A DNA stretch of 64,000 nucleotides from an uncultured Clostridia bacterium (GCA_945876285.1 CAMCNO010000014.1:1-64000), one strand, 5' to 3'. Positions 42,515-51,834 are shown, counted from the first letter of the stretch. Notes: generated by a model not told the origin, from the sequence alone. Made by a program: numbers and translations.

Positions 42515-43650
42515 CCCATGGCCATCCCCATCCCCTCTGTATGCGAGAGCTCCGTGGACTGGATCTCCTCCGTGCTGACGCTCCGCACGGGGATGCCGAA
42601 ACGCTCCGCCAGTTCTTTTTCTCCCGTCATGCCGGGGCTGATCCGGTCCCCGCACAGCCAAAGCTCGTCGCACCGTTTCAGCATCCGGTTTCCCATGGCA
42701 ATGCCGAGCTGCCGTTCCTCCGGGGCGCTGTCATCCAGCATCTGGGTGTAGAGCAAACGTGGCGCAAAGGGCGTTACGCCTTGGGAGATGGCATACCGGC
42801 ACGCCTGCCGGGCAAACTGGAGGTTCTGTTCCACATCCCCGGACAAGGGGGAAGCGATGTAGACCACCGCGCCAGGGGCATTTTCCTGTGTCTCTGAGCG
42901 GAAGAGATAGGCCGGGTCGTTGACCACCACACCCTCTCTGCCGAATTCCACCGCGTGTTCATTTGCCGCGGCCCAGTCCAGATATTCCGGATCGGCGGCC
43001 TGGCGGTACACCTCCGGCAGCCATTTTGCCGGGATCCTGAGCAGTCCGGAGGTGTGTTCCAGCTCCTTGTCCATGGTGTAGGCGACAGCTTCCCGAACAG
43101 CGGGGAGCAGAGGGCCCAAGTCCTCCGGGGTGTGATCCCAGAAGCTGATCTCCCGCAGGACCACATCCTCATACCGCTCCCAGCTCCCGCTGTCATCCTC
43201 GTTCCACACATAGTCGGCTGAGGTGATGGTCACACCCTCATCATTGCAGTTGATCCAAATAGTCTTATCCAGTTCCGGGAGCCGCACGGCCAGCGTCCCC
43301 ACCATGCATCCGCCTCCGGTGTTGCCATAGATACGGTCTATGACTGCATACCGCATGACTCCGGGGTCTGGCGTTGTATCAAGAGCCTTGATCAATTCAG
43401 CCTGAACACTCCGCTCTATATCATGGCCGCCTGGATACTCCACACATTGGTACTTTACAGCGGGATGACGGTTGAGACGGAGCGCCTCCATATCCCAAAG
43501 CTTCTGTTTCGCGCTCCCACACTCAGTAAAGAACAGGCGCTGGCCGTTCTCAGATAAAAAGCCGGAGAGCCCCGCCATGGGACTCTCCGGCCTCGCTTCC
43601 ACCCAGATCGCGTAGATTTTAGGTGGACGGTTTTCTTTTCCTTCTGTCAT
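42511..43650 (-). CDS. ICE cargo protein with C-terminal DUF4406-like domain
   Basis: 379 residues from the ATG at 43650 (AGGAGGAG 8 bases before). The N-terminal 250 residues are unrecognised. The C-terminal part (VVYIASPLSGDVEQNLQFAR, then DELWLCGDRISPGMTGE) resembles DUF4406/deoxyribosyltransferase-like proteins, which act on nucleotides. The end EGMGMAMG belongs to the Met-rich tail group, although here the G-rich codons could also serve as the RBS of the next gene. Confidence 0.75.
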   Translation of the reverse strand: MTEGKENRPPKIYAIWVEARPESPMAGLSGFLSENGQRLFFTECGSAKQKLWDMEALRLNRHPAVKYQCVEYPGGHDIERSVQAELIKALDTTPDPGVMRYAVIDRIYGNTGGGCMVGTLAVRLPELDKTIWINCNDEGVTITSADYVWNEDDSGSWERYEDVVLREISFWDHTPEDLGPLLPAVREAVAYTMDKELEHTSGLLRIPAKWLPEVYRQAADPEYLDWAAANEHAVEFGREGVVVNDPAYLFRSETQENAPGAVVYIASPLSGDVEQNLQFARQACRYAISQGVTPFAPRLLYTQMLDDSAPEERQLGIAMGNRMLKRCDELWLCGDRISPGMTGEKELAERFGIPVRSVSTEEIQSTELSHTEGMGMAMG

Positions 43651-43665
43651 ATACAACGCTCCTCC

Positions 43666-44571
43666 TTATTTCGGCGCCACCGCCTGCACAACGGTGCGGG
43701 TGGTGTTGACGGCGGCCTGTGCGGTGTAGACTGCGCTCATGATATTGGCCCTTGTCGTGGTGTCCAGCCCGAAGGTCCCGGCAATCCGGGGCACTTCTCC
43801 CGCGGAGAGCATGAGGCCCAGCCCCAGCAGGGCGTGGTCCTTGAAGACCATAAGCCCAGCCACAAGGATGGTGGATTGCAGGAAGGCCGTCAGGCACAGG
43901 CCGATGACCTGCTTGATCCACTGGGTGAACCCGTCCACATATCCGCGGGGGATGCTGAACATATAGAGACTCCCCACGGCGATCTGGATGAGCAGGATGC
44001 CGCCCCGCTTCAGATTGGCGAAGAACACCTTGATCACCGCGTAGGCCATGAGGATGATGCAGAACAGGAGCATGATGGGGCTGGTGATCAGGCCGATGCC
44101 GAAGTCCAGCGTCACCTGCGTCATATCCGCGATGCTCTCCACGCTGTTCAGGTCCGTGATGATCTGCTGCCCCACATCCCCGATGCTGGTCCCATAGCCG
44201 GTGATCCCGGCGCTGAGCCGCCCTTGCAGCGATACGGAAAGGGCATAGAGCCGGATGGGTACCGTCGTGAACAGGCTGACCGCCAGGAAGCCCTTGATGG
44301 CGTTGAGGGCGGTGTGCTGGAGATTGGCCCGGCCGGTGGTGTACTCGATGCCGAACTCAAAGGCGCATACCACCAGGCTCACGCCAAACAGCGCCCAGCC
44401 AAGCTGGGAAAAGAACAGCACGATGGCCTGCACCCACTCCAGCTCGAACAGCTCCACGCCCATGTTGCCCATGGCCGAGAAGAAGTTGCCGAGAAAGCCC
44501 ACCACCTGGCCATAGAACCAGTCGATGAGGTTGTCCATGATGGTGGCGGCTACAAAGTCCCAGATGAACAA
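43666..44571 (-). CDS. VirB6/TrbL-type conjugation channel protein
   Basis: The 301-residue protein has about six membrane helices and a typical N-terminus FIWDFVAATIMDNLIDWFYG. It forms the inner part of the type IV secretion channel. GAGGTGA is 8 bases before TTG 44571, which restores the expected start; GTG at 44583 lies on top of the RBS. It is 94 bases downstream of the 44.7-45.1 kb gene, past a hairpin. Confidence 0.87.
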   Translation of the reverse strand: MFIWDFVAATIMDNLIDWFYGQVVGFLGNFFSAMGNMGVELFELEWVQAIVLFFSQLGWALFGVSLVVCAFEFGIEYTTGRANLQHTALNAIKGFLAVSLFTTVPIRLYALSVSLQGRLSAGITGYGTSIGDVGQQIITDLNSVESIADMTQVTLDFGIGLITSPIMLLFCIILMAYAVIKVFFANLKRGGILLIQIAVGSLYMFSIPRGYVDGFTQWIKQVIGLCLTAFLQSTILVAGLMVFKDHALLGLGLMLSAGEVPRIAGTFGLDTTTRANIMSAVYTAQAAVNTTRTVVQAVAPK

Positions 44572-44622
44572 TGAATGACTCACCTCGTTTCAAAGGCCGT
44601 ATCATCCGTTTCTGGGACAGTC

Positions 44623-44651
44623 AAGGGGCCGCACAGATGGTACGGCCCCTT
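44623..44651. terminator. Hairpin upstream of the VirB6 gene
   Basis: Arms AAGGGGCCG (44623-44631) and CGGCCCCTT (44643-44651). It has a better T-run on the plus strand; on the minus strand it may attenuate. Confidence 0.45.
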
Positions 44652-44658
44652 CGTTTGT

Positions 44659-45075
44659 TTACATGGTCTGCTGCCACTGCTGGGCGGCGGTCTGCTCCTG
44701 GAATACTTCCAGATAGCTGGAGACTGCGTTGGTCAGCGTTTCATAGTCCGCCGCTGTAGGGCGGTAGGCGTACCAGTCGGTCTGCCCATTATCCGTCCAT
44801 GCGTAGGGACCGCTCCGCCGAATGTAGGGGTTATCCGTCTGCCCCTTGCCCCAGAGGTCCGCAAAGCGCAGGCGCAGGGCGTCCACCTGCCCGTCGTTGC
44901 GGTTCAGGATGGTCATCTGGATCGCCTCATAGCGATCCGCCATGCCGCAGGTGACGAACTGCAGCTTGGCCCGGTTCATCTCGCTCAGGCGGACATAGCA
45001 GGCCCGGCCCACAAATACCGCGTCGGGATAGATGGGCTGCACGATCTTTCGCAGCTCCCGTTCAAAAAAGGTCAT
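44659..45075 (-). CDS. Hypothetical conjugation-module protein
   Basis: 138 residues from ATG 45075. The N-terminal TFFERELRKIVQPIYPDAVF resembles small proteins seen between the pilin and TrbL genes of Tn1549-like ICEs; function is not known. It is rich in Tyr and Trp (AWTDNGQTDWYAYRPT) and ends AAQQWQQTM. It lies 9 bases after the VirB2-like gene. Confidence 0.75.
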   Translation of the reverse strand: MTFFERELRKIVQPIYPDAVFVGRACYVRLSEMNRAKLQFVTCGMADRYEAIQMTILNRNDGQVDALRLRFADLWGKGQTDNPYIRRSGPYAWTDNGQTDWYAYRPTAADYETLTNAVSSYLEVFQEQTAAQQWQQTM

Positions 45076-45084
45076 ATGCATGCC

Positions 45085-45417
45085 TCAGATCCCGATGATG
45101 CCCCAGATGTAGAGGGGCGCGGTGAGGGTAAAGACCAGACAGGCGAACAGGATCACCGGGCCGGTCCACTCGAACTGGCCATGCTTTCTATAGTCGAAGT
45201 ACGCCATGGCCAGTTTGGTGAAGAACGCAATGGCGAGGATCATATCCAGCGCCGGGAAGACCACATTGTCCACCACGGTCTTGATCTGCGCCGCCGCGTC
45301 CTTCCAGGTGCTCTCCACGGCGGAGGCCACATCCCCCGCGGCAAAGGCGGGGACGCAGCAGACCAGCGTCAGGGCAAGAACAAGGGTCAGGGCGCGGATG
45401 ATTTTCTTGTGCTTCAT
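45085..45417 (-). CDS. VirB2/TrbC-like pilin
   Basis: The 110-residue protein has a signal peptide ending in AFA, then two hydrophobic helices (PALDMILAIAFFTKLAMAYF; TGPVILFACLVFTLTAPLYI), the form of type IV pilins and of Maff2-type proteins of clostridial ICEs. AGGAGG is 8 bases before ATG 45417; the longer reading lacks an RBS. Confidence 0.82.
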   Translation of the reverse strand: MKHKKIIRALTLVLALTLVCCVPAFAAGDVASAVESTWKDAAAQIKTVVDNVVFPALDMILAIAFFTKLAMAYFDYRKHGQFEWTGPVILFACLVFTLTAPLYIWGIIGI

Positions 45418-45440
45418 CTTGAAAACCTCCTGTGCGTTTA

Positions 45441-45476
45441 TAAAGTGGGAGCGCCGCCTTGTTAGGACGGCGCTCC
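45441..45476 (-). terminator. Hairpin after the adhesin gene
   Basis: Arms GGAGCGCCG (45448-45456) and CGGCGCTCC (45468-45476) lie between the adhesin stop and the pilin gene. The T-run is short (ACTTTAT), so part of the transcript may read through into the pilin gene. Confidence 0.5.
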
Positions 45477-45497
45477 TGGTGAAATGAGATGGAACGA

Positions 45498-48400
45498 TCA
45501 ATAGCCGGTGCGGGGCAGGGGCTTGGAGGGCTTATAGACCCTGGTCACCCAGCGGGTGGTTGCCATGATCCACTGGCCGTCGTAAACGCCGCCCGCGTCC
45601 GCCTGGTTGGTGAACTGGGTACCGCCGGTGAGCCAGGAAACCACATTGCAGTACACCTTGGGTGCCTCCACCTGCCGGAAGTTGGCGGGGACAACGCCGA
45701 AGGAGACCATGAACTCCGTCACATACTCGTTGGAGGCCAGCCCCAGCGCGGCGGGAGAGGCGTCCAGCATATAGTTCTGCATGGTGCTCAGGTTGTCGTA
45801 CATGGTGCGGTACTCGCCGTTCAGGTTGGTCTTGAAGACTACCTTGTAATTGCCCTGCACATTGTAGGTGCCGGTGACGATCTTATCCAGCCGCACTGCC
45901 TGCACGGGCAGGGTATCCCTCCAATAAAAACTGGTCAGGCTGGTGGTGGAGTTGTTGGCGATGCCGGAAAAGTCATAGCGGATGGACTGGCCGGGCATGA
46001 CCTCGGTGTAGCCTGTTTTCTTGATGCTGACATTGGTATACAGGCTCTTGTTGGTCATGGCCGCCTTAACGATCTGGCCGGCGAACTCGATCTCCACATC
46101 AATGGGCGTCTGATCCAGGCCATAGAAGTCCGCACTCTGGGATTCGATCACCTGGTAGCGGCCCAAGGGGAGGGGCTTGCTGACGGCAACGCCGTTTTTC
46201 CCTGTTTTGATCGTGTCCACCAGCTTGCCCGTCCTGTAGTTATAGATTTCAAAGATGGTGTTGGGGATGGGCGTCCCAGCAGGCCAGCCGTTCATACTGT
46301 TGTAGTCCGCGGAGGTCTTGGTCACTTGGATTTGGCCGGTGATAGGTGTATTCTCCCATTCGATTTCCGTGGTCGTCCCCGCGGTGACATAGACGGTCTT
46401 GAGCTGCGTATCCGGGACATATCCCTCATTTTCCAGCTCCCGCAGGTAAAACCGCCCGGAGCCGGGGAGATCATCGATATAGACATAGCCGTCCTGGTCA
46501 CTGGTGTACTGGCCGATGGGGTTCTTGTTCGCATCGTAGAGCAGGAAGGTCACGCCATAGATCCCGGAGCCGTCCGCCGTTGAGACCTTGTGGATCAAAA
46601 TACCGGAAATAGGCGCGTTGGTCACGGTCAGCGGTGGACAGCTCCCGTCCTTCACGGTGAAATAGTGGGGTGTGGAATCCAGTTTGAAGCCCTCGGCGCT
46701 CTCGGTCTCTACCGCATAGTAGCTGTCATCCGGTAGTGTCACAAAGACGCTGCCGGTTTTCCCGGTGGTCACGGTGTCCACCAGAGCGTCATCCGATACC
46801 CTGCGAATTTCAAAGGTGGTGTTGGGGATGCGCTCGGTCTTGTCCGCTGAACTGATCTTGATGATCTCCACGCCGCCCACTGCGTTGTTGTAAAAACGGA
46901 TAGTCTGGGTGTCGTTGGGATTCACGGTAACGGTTTGGCTGCGGCTGTTCTCGTCAATGGTATAGCCAGACACACTTTCCAGTTCAGTCACGACCACCGT
47001 GCCTGTAATTCCGGGGAGGATGATCTGCCCGCTGGCATTGGTATAGTAGATGCCTTTGGAGGAAAGAGTGCCGCCGGCGGCGTCCACATAGCGGCCATCC
47101 GCGTATTTGATCTCGAACTTCACGCCCTCCAGGGGAACGGTCTTTGTGCTATTCCGCCCCAGTTTCTCAATGATTAGATTTCCCAGAGGCTGGTTGCGGA
47201 ACTCCACGGTGACGGTCTGGCCCGCCTTGACCTGAACGGTCTGGGGGGTGTCATCCAGCAGGAACCCCGATTTTCCTCTGGTCTCCTTGATGACCATCGT
47301 GGTGCCGGGATCGACATTCTCCACCAGAAAAGTCCCGGCGCTGTCGGTCACGAACTTGCCGTTGGCGTCGCCCACCACGGCCCCGTCCGAGGTCGTTACC
47401 AAGAACTCCACATCGCTCAAAGGCGTATTGTCGGCGCTGGACACCTTTTTTACCAGAACGGCCCCCTTGGGACTGTTGCCGAAGTAGACGGGAACGACCT
47501 CCTGCTCCTGGCCGGAGAGGTACACTGTCTGGGGCGGGGTGTCGATCACATGGGAGCCATCGCTGGAGAGCTCCTCGATGATATAAGTGCCAGCCTTGCA
47601 ATTTGTGACCGTGAAAGAGCCGTTGGCCGAGGTGCGGTAGGTGCCGATGACAGTGCCCCCTGTGCCGCTGGTATTGCCGCTCAAATAACGGACTTGGAAC
47701 CAGCAGTCAGATAAGGCGGCCCCGGTCTTGGAGTCATATTTCCATACACAGATAGCGGAGAGAGGTGTGTTCTCAAACAAGAAGGTGTGGCCCTTGCCCG
47801 CCTGAACAAATGCCTCCTGGGTATCGCTGTCCTTGATGGAGAACCCGGTGGGCGGTGCCAACTCCTTCACCCGGAACCACCCGTCCCGCAGGCCATTAGC
47901 CGGGCCGGTCAGCTCAATGCGGCCATTCTCGTCCGTTGTGAAGATGCCCAGGTCGTTGAACTCCCCGGTGCTGGTGTTGTTGCTGGCATACCAAACCTGG
48001 AACCGCACATTAGAGAGTCGGTCATGGGTGACGGAATTTTCCTTGATGATCTCGATAGACGGACGCTTGAAATTCTCGAAATAGACGTCACGGTCCCGGT
48101 TGGGGTACATCGTTACAAGCTGCGACTCCTCTGCCAGCAGGTAAGGCTCCGGGACGGATTTCTCGATGACCTCCACCACCGAGGGCAGGAGGTTGGGCAC
48201 CACGGCAACGCCGTTCTCGTCCGTCTCCACCTCCGCGATGGAGTGGCCGTCCGCGCCTCTGACCAAATAGACCGTTCCGGGGATCGGTTCGCTGGTATCG
48301 CCGTCCCGTTTATGGATATACAAATTGGAGCGGCGGTCATTGGTCAGCACCTTGGTGCTGGTCTTGCCAGGAAACAGCTCGATGTGGTATTCTCTGAGGT

Positions 48401-50705
48401 CGAGGATGTGATCCGATCTTGTGGAAATTTCAGACAGGGAATAGACGCCGGGTTCCAGGCCCTCCCAGAGAATTTCTCCTGTCGGGCCAGAGGTGCGGTC
48501 CAGATAATAGCTGCCGTCCTCGATCTTAGCCAGCCGGAAGGAAACGCCCTCCAGCGGTGTGCCGTCAGAGCTCTGCTTGATGAGCAGCAGCGAGGGCAGC
48601 CTGGAGTTGGTGAACACATACTCGGCGTCCACATTGGGGCCAAGGTAGACGATGCGCTGGGCGTCGTCCACCACATAGCCGGCACAGGACTTCTCCGTGA
48701 CCACATAAGAGCCCGCGGGGAGGTTCTCGTTGGTCAGGTCGATCTCGCCCTTGGCGTTGGTTCGGAACTCCTCCGGGCCGTAGCTGCCGTCCACGGCCTT
48801 GATCTCGAAGACCGCGTTGGGAATGACTTTAGAGGGATCGGCGGAATCCACCTTGGTGAGCCGCAAGCCGGGTGTCCGGTCATTGAAGAACAGCAGCTCC
48901 CGGATACCGTCCCCGGCTTGGAGCTCCACCTCCTGGGGCGTGGCGTCCAGGATCAGGCCGGGATCCCCTGTGTCCACCTCCACGGCCCGGTAAGTGCCCG
49001 GTTCCTGATCGGTGAGTAGGATCTCCCCAAATTCATCGGTGCGGAACCTGCCCAGGGATACGCCGTCCCGGAAAATCTCGAAGGTGACGTCGGGCATAGC
49101 CACCTTGTTTTTTCGATCATACTTGATGATCCGGATCCCCGGCAGCTCTCGGTTGATCAGCAGGAAATCGGAGACCTCCCCGGCCACAACGGTGGTATTG
49201 TAGGTGGCATCGTCCTTCAGCCAGCCCACCGGGGCGGTCCGCTCCAAAATTTCGTATGCACCCGGCTTGATCCGGTCGAAGAAAGCGCAGCCCGCGAAGT
49301 TCGTTTCCTGTACATAGGTGGTGCCGCTCTCGATGTGCCTGATCTGCACCACCGCGCCGGGCAGCAGGTCGCCGGTATCGCTGCGCTTCTCCACCCGGAG
49401 GGAGCCGTAGGCGTCGTTGTAAAAGGTGACCTCAGCCACCTTCCCGTACTCCACGTTGACATTCTGCACATCCGGGGTGCTGATCAGGTGATCCGGGGCA
49501 GGTTCCCGTTCAATGACCGTATAATTTCCACAGAGGGTCAGGTCGAGGAGCACCTCGCCGGAGCTGTTGGAGGAGAAGGTGCCCACGCTGGCGCCGTTGG
49601 GGTCGATGACCTCGAACAGGGCCCCGCTGAGCCGCTTTTCGCTCCCCGTCTCCTTTTTGATGATGCGCAGCCCGGTGTCCGGGGTGTCCTCCGGTTCATC
49701 GCTGTAATTGCTCTGGGCAGACAGACGGATGGGGGTGGTGGGGTCGGTGTCGCAGATGTAGTTCTGGAGCTCCCCGTACTTGCCCTGCTCCGCGCAGACC
49801 GCGTAATAGATGGCGTACTGGTACACATTGCAGGAGAAGGCCAGCTGGACGCTGCCGCTCTTGCCCTCCACGCTGCCGGCCGGGTACAGCACCTTTACCT
49901 GCCCGGCATAGCCGTCCCCGGTGCCGCTGGTGGTGATGGCGGTAATGTCATTGTTGTTCGTATCCACCAGCCGGGTACCCTCCGGCACCTCGTCGGGGTT
50001 GGCGAAGGACACATTGATATCGTAATCGCAGACCCAGGTATCGCTTTTGATGGTGAATACCTGCTGGAGATACTTCGTCCCGTTGATGGTGACGGGATAG
50101 GCTGTGTCCTGATCCACCGTGCTGGTCAGCCTGGGGGACTGGGTGCGGCTCCACGCGGTGCCGCGGACATAGATGTTCTTGGCGGCAGCCAGGATCGCCT
50201 GCGCCCGCTGCAGCTCCACGCCCGTCAGGTTGGGATTGACCTTGAGGTTGTTAATGTCCCAATTGGGGAGCAGATAGCACCAGAGGGCCATCTTGGTGGC
50301 GTAGTAGGCGTGATATTTGTTCTCCAGCTTGAGCTCACTAAGCCCTCTGGTGGGGTAGCCGTTAGCCACGATGCCCATGACCTTGGGGTCACTGGTCTTC
50401 TCCTCGGCCAGATACTCGATGCTCTCGCCGGGGGCCACCGTCTGAGGGACGCCCTTGGTGTTGGGATTGACGCAGTAAGCCGGGATCTCTTTCACCTGCC
50501 CGGTGCTGGAAACATAATTATAATAGGTATAGATCTGCTCCCTGATCCGCCCGTTGATGGACAGATAGGACATTGCCGTGCCGCCGTTGAAGATGTTCAC
50601 CTCACCGAGCGCCTCCTCCTCGGAGCTGGCGGCGGAGGCGAAGCCGGTGCAGAGGCTCAGGAGCGTCACGAGGCAGAGGAGCAGGGATAGGAATCGTTTT
50701 TTCAT
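45498..50705 (-). CDS. Giant surface adhesin: thioester-like domain plus ~13 SpaA/Cna-B domains
   Basis: 1735 residues. A signal peptide is followed by a thioester-adhesin-like domain; Cys78 is present (AYCVNP), but the usual Gln is Lys138 (ATKMALW). About 13 SpaA/Cna-B domains follow, each starting with a xIxxxK strand (GLRIIKKETG, GSLRVEKRSD, GIRIIKYDRK and others) and having a Glu late in the domain (NYTVIERE, AYEILERT), as needed for Lys-Glu isopeptide bonds. A last 200-residue domain ends with KPLPRTGY at the very C-terminus, without the usual hydrophobic anchor. It probably promotes contact between mating cells. RBS AGGAGG is 6 bases before ATG 50705 and lies within a stem. Confidence 0.88.
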   Translation of the reverse strand: MKKRFLSLLLCLVTLLSLCTGFASAASSEEEALGEVNIFNGGTAMSYLSINGRIREQIYTYYNYVSSTGQVKEIPAYCVNPNTKGVPQTVAPGESIEYLAEEKTSDPKVMGIVANGYPTRGLSELKLENKYHAYYATKMALWCYLLPNWDINNLKVNPNLTGVELQRAQAILAAAKNIYVRGTAWSRTQSPRLTSTVDQDTAYPVTINGTKYLQQVFTIKSDTWVCDYDINVSFANPDEVPEGTRLVDTNNNDITAITTSGTGDGYAGQVKVLYPAGSVEGKSGSVQLAFSCNVYQYAIYYAVCAEQGKYGELQNYICDTDPTTPIRLSAQSNYSDEPEDTPDTGLRIIKKETGSEKRLSGALFEVIDPNGASVGTFSSNSSGEVLLDLTLCGNYTVIEREPAPDHLISTPDVQNVNVEYGKVAEVTFYNDAYGSLRVEKRSDTGDLLPGAVVQIRHIESGTTYVQETNFAGCAFFDRIKPGAYEILERTAPVGWLKDDATYNTTVVAGEVSDFLLINRELPGIRIIKYDRKNKVAMPDVTFEIFRDGVSLGRFRTDEFGEILLTDQEPGTYRAVEVDTGDPGLILDATPQEVELQAGDGIRELLFFNDRTPGLRLTKVDSADPSKVIPNAVFEIKAVDGSYGPEEFRTNAKGEIDLTNENLPAGSYVVTEKSCAGYVVDDAQRIVYLGPNVDAEYVFTNSRLPSLLLIKQSSDGTPLEGVSFRLAKIEDGSYYLDRTSGPTGEILWEGLEPGVYSLSEISTRSDHILDLREYHIELFPGKTSTKVLTNDRRSNLYIHKRDGDTSEPIPGTVYLVRGADGHSIAEVETDENGVAVVPNLLPSVVEVIEKSVPEPYLLAEESQLVTMYPNRDRDVYFENFKRPSIEIIKENSVTHDRLSNVRFQVWYASNNTSTGEFNDLGIFTTDENGRIELTGPANGLRDGWFRVKELAPPTGFSIKDSDTQEAFVQAGKGHTFLFENTPLSAICVWKYDSKTGAALSDCWFQVRYLSGNTSGTGGTVIGTYRTSANGSFTVTNCKAGTYIIEELSSDGSHVIDTPPQTVYLSGQEQEVVPVYFGNSPKGAVLVKKVSSADNTPLSDVEFLVTTSDGAVVGDANGKFVTDSAGTFLVENVDPGTTMVIKETRGKSGFLLDDTPQTVQVKAGQTVTVEFRNQPLGNLIIEKLGRNSTKTVPLEGVKFEIKYADGRYVDAAGGTLSSKGIYYTNASGQIILPGITGTVVVTELESVSGYTIDENSRSQTVTVNPNDTQTIRFYNNAVGGVEIIKISSADKTERIPNTTFEIRRVSDDALVDTVTTGKTGSVFVTLPDDSYYAVETESAEGFKLDSTPHYFTVKDGSCPPLTVTNAPISGILIHKVSTADGSGIYGVTFLLYDANKNPIGQYTSDQDGYVYIDDLPGSGRFYLRELENEGYVPDTQLKTVYVTAGTTTEIEWENTPITGQIQVTKTSADYNSMNGWPAGTPIPNTIFEIYNYRTGKLVDTIKTGKNGVAVSKPLPLGRYQVIESQSADFYGLDQTPIDVEIEFAGQIVKAAMTNKSLYTNVSIKKTGYTEVMPGQSIRYDFSGIANNSTTSLTSFYWRDTLPVQAVRLDKIVTGTYNVQGNYKVVFKTNLNGEYRTMYDNLSTMQNYMLDASPAALGLASNEYVTEFMVSFGVVPANFRQVEAPKVYCNVVSWLTGGTQFTNQADAGGVYDGQWIMATTRWVTRVYKPSKPLPRTGY

Positions 50706-50710
50706 GATTA

Positions 50711-50736
50711 CCTCCTGTAGGGGCCGTGACAGGAGG
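50711..50736 (-). promoter_or_regulatory. RBS-sequestering stem before the adhesin gene
   Basis: The RBS half ACAGGAGG (complement of 50711-50718) is exactly paired by CCTCCTGT (complement of 50729-50736) with a 10-base loop. In the mRNA this would mask the ribosome site of the adhesin, so translation may need a helper or a condition that opens the stem. Confidence 0.6.
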
Positions 50737-50811
50737 GTCATTCAAATCATGTATTTTAGGTCGTGACTACACCTGGCACGGCCTGATGATCGGTTGTTTT
50801 TGAAAAATGGG

Positions 50812-50852
50812 CGCAAAAAAAGAGGCGGCAGTATGGGTGTCATACTGCCGCC
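50812..50852 (-). terminator. Rho-independent terminator after the stalk-protein gene
   Basis: A perfect 12-bp stem GGCGGCAGTATG (50824-50835) and complement (50841-50852), followed on the minus strand by CTCTTTTTTTGCGCCC. Confidence 0.9.
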
Positions 50853-50865
50853 GTCCCGCTGGGGG

Positions 50866-51684
50866 TCAGATGGCGTGGAGCTTGTACTCGGTGTACATGT
50901 ACACGCCGTTGCGGAACACATCCCAGGCTTCCATGGAGTAGGTCCCCGGAGGACAGGAATTGAAGAGGTCCTCCAGCTCGCTTTCCCGCCAGGGCCAGAA
51001 GGAGTGCGCCGTCAGGCTGGGGTCTATGGTCAGCCGGATACGGACGGCGGGGGTACCCTTGGCGCCGTATTTCAGCTGACCGTTCTGGCTGGTGTCTGGA
51101 TGGTTCCCCGCCAGGTTTTGGAGGGTGTACTGCATCCTGCGGGTCTCATAGAGGTTGCGGATAAAGAGGTAGTCGCCTGCTTCCAGATTGAAGTGGCGGG
51201 CCTCCGGCTCCGGCAGCTCCACCTCCGGGAAACTGCTCCAGTCGCAGGTGGGCGCGGGCAGTTCCCCCAGCGGGCCGCTGGCGAACAGGCTCTTGTCGTA
51301 CCGGCTGACGTCGGTGATGGTGTAGTCCGTGCCGTCGTTGCAGCGGATCACATCGCCCGCCTGGGGGATGTAGCGGGAGCCATCCGCGGGGAGCTGGACG
51401 GTCCCATCCGCCTGGGCCTGTCCGGTGGAGATATGGACGGAGTTGTCGCTGGCCCGGTAGGTCACCGTGACGCCCAGCAGTTCGCCCAGCTCCACAAGCT
51501 GGATGTAGTTACGCCCGTTGATGGCATACGCCTCCAGCGCCACCTGCGCTCCGTCCAGATAGAAGCTCTGGGCGCTGGGCAGAGCTTTGAGGTACTCCGC
51601 CGCGGCATGGGCGGCGGGGCCGGTCATGGTGACGCCGGCCAGGATACCCGCCGTGACCAGCAGCATATTTTTCTTTCTGCTCAT
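50866..51684 (-). CDS. Secreted stalk protein with copper-amine-oxidase-N-like domain
   Basis: 272 residues from ATG 51684 (AGGAGGACAACGAT before it). A signal peptide (VTAGILAGVTMTGPAAHA) is followed by a Cu_amine_oxidN1-type stalk (FYLDGAQVALEAYAINGRNY, then IQLVELGELLG), which in Firmicutes is a wall-associated module and not an oxidase. The C-terminal half is beta-rich and unrecognised. It lies between adhesin and sortase genes, so it probably belongs to the same surface structure. Confidence 0.8.
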   Translation of the reverse strand: MSRKKNMLLVTAGILAGVTMTGPAAHAAAEYLKALPSAQSFYLDGAQVALEAYAINGRNYIQLVELGELLGVTVTYRASDNSVHISTGQAQADGTVQLPADGSRYIPQAGDVIRCNDGTDYTITDVSRYDKSLFASGPLGELPAPTCDWSSFPEVELPEPEARHFNLEAGDYLFIRNLYETRRMQYTLQNLAGNHPDTSQNGQLKYGAKGTPAVRIRLTIDPSLTAHSFWPWRESELEDLFNSCPPGTYSMEAWDVFRNGVYMYTEYKLHAI

Positions 51685-51834
51685 ATCGTTGTCCTCCTCA
51701 TTTTCAGATATTGTGGGGCTTTTGCAAGCAACACAATACCGTAAGGATGGCACAAAGTCGAGCGGAAAGAAGCGGGAAAGATGGAGAAATCAAAGGGTGT
51801 AAACGAAGCAGAATGGACAAGCCGGGGCTTGTGC

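Noticed and set aside
45498-45520. Frameshift hiding a C-terminal anchor of the adhesin
   Set aside because: Other frames after the stop show a hairpin and the next RBS, with no hydrophobic segment.
49335-50690. 451-codon plus-strand frame opposite the adhesin
   Set aside because: Shadow of the SpaA-repeat gene; low-complexity Val/Gly/Asp composition.
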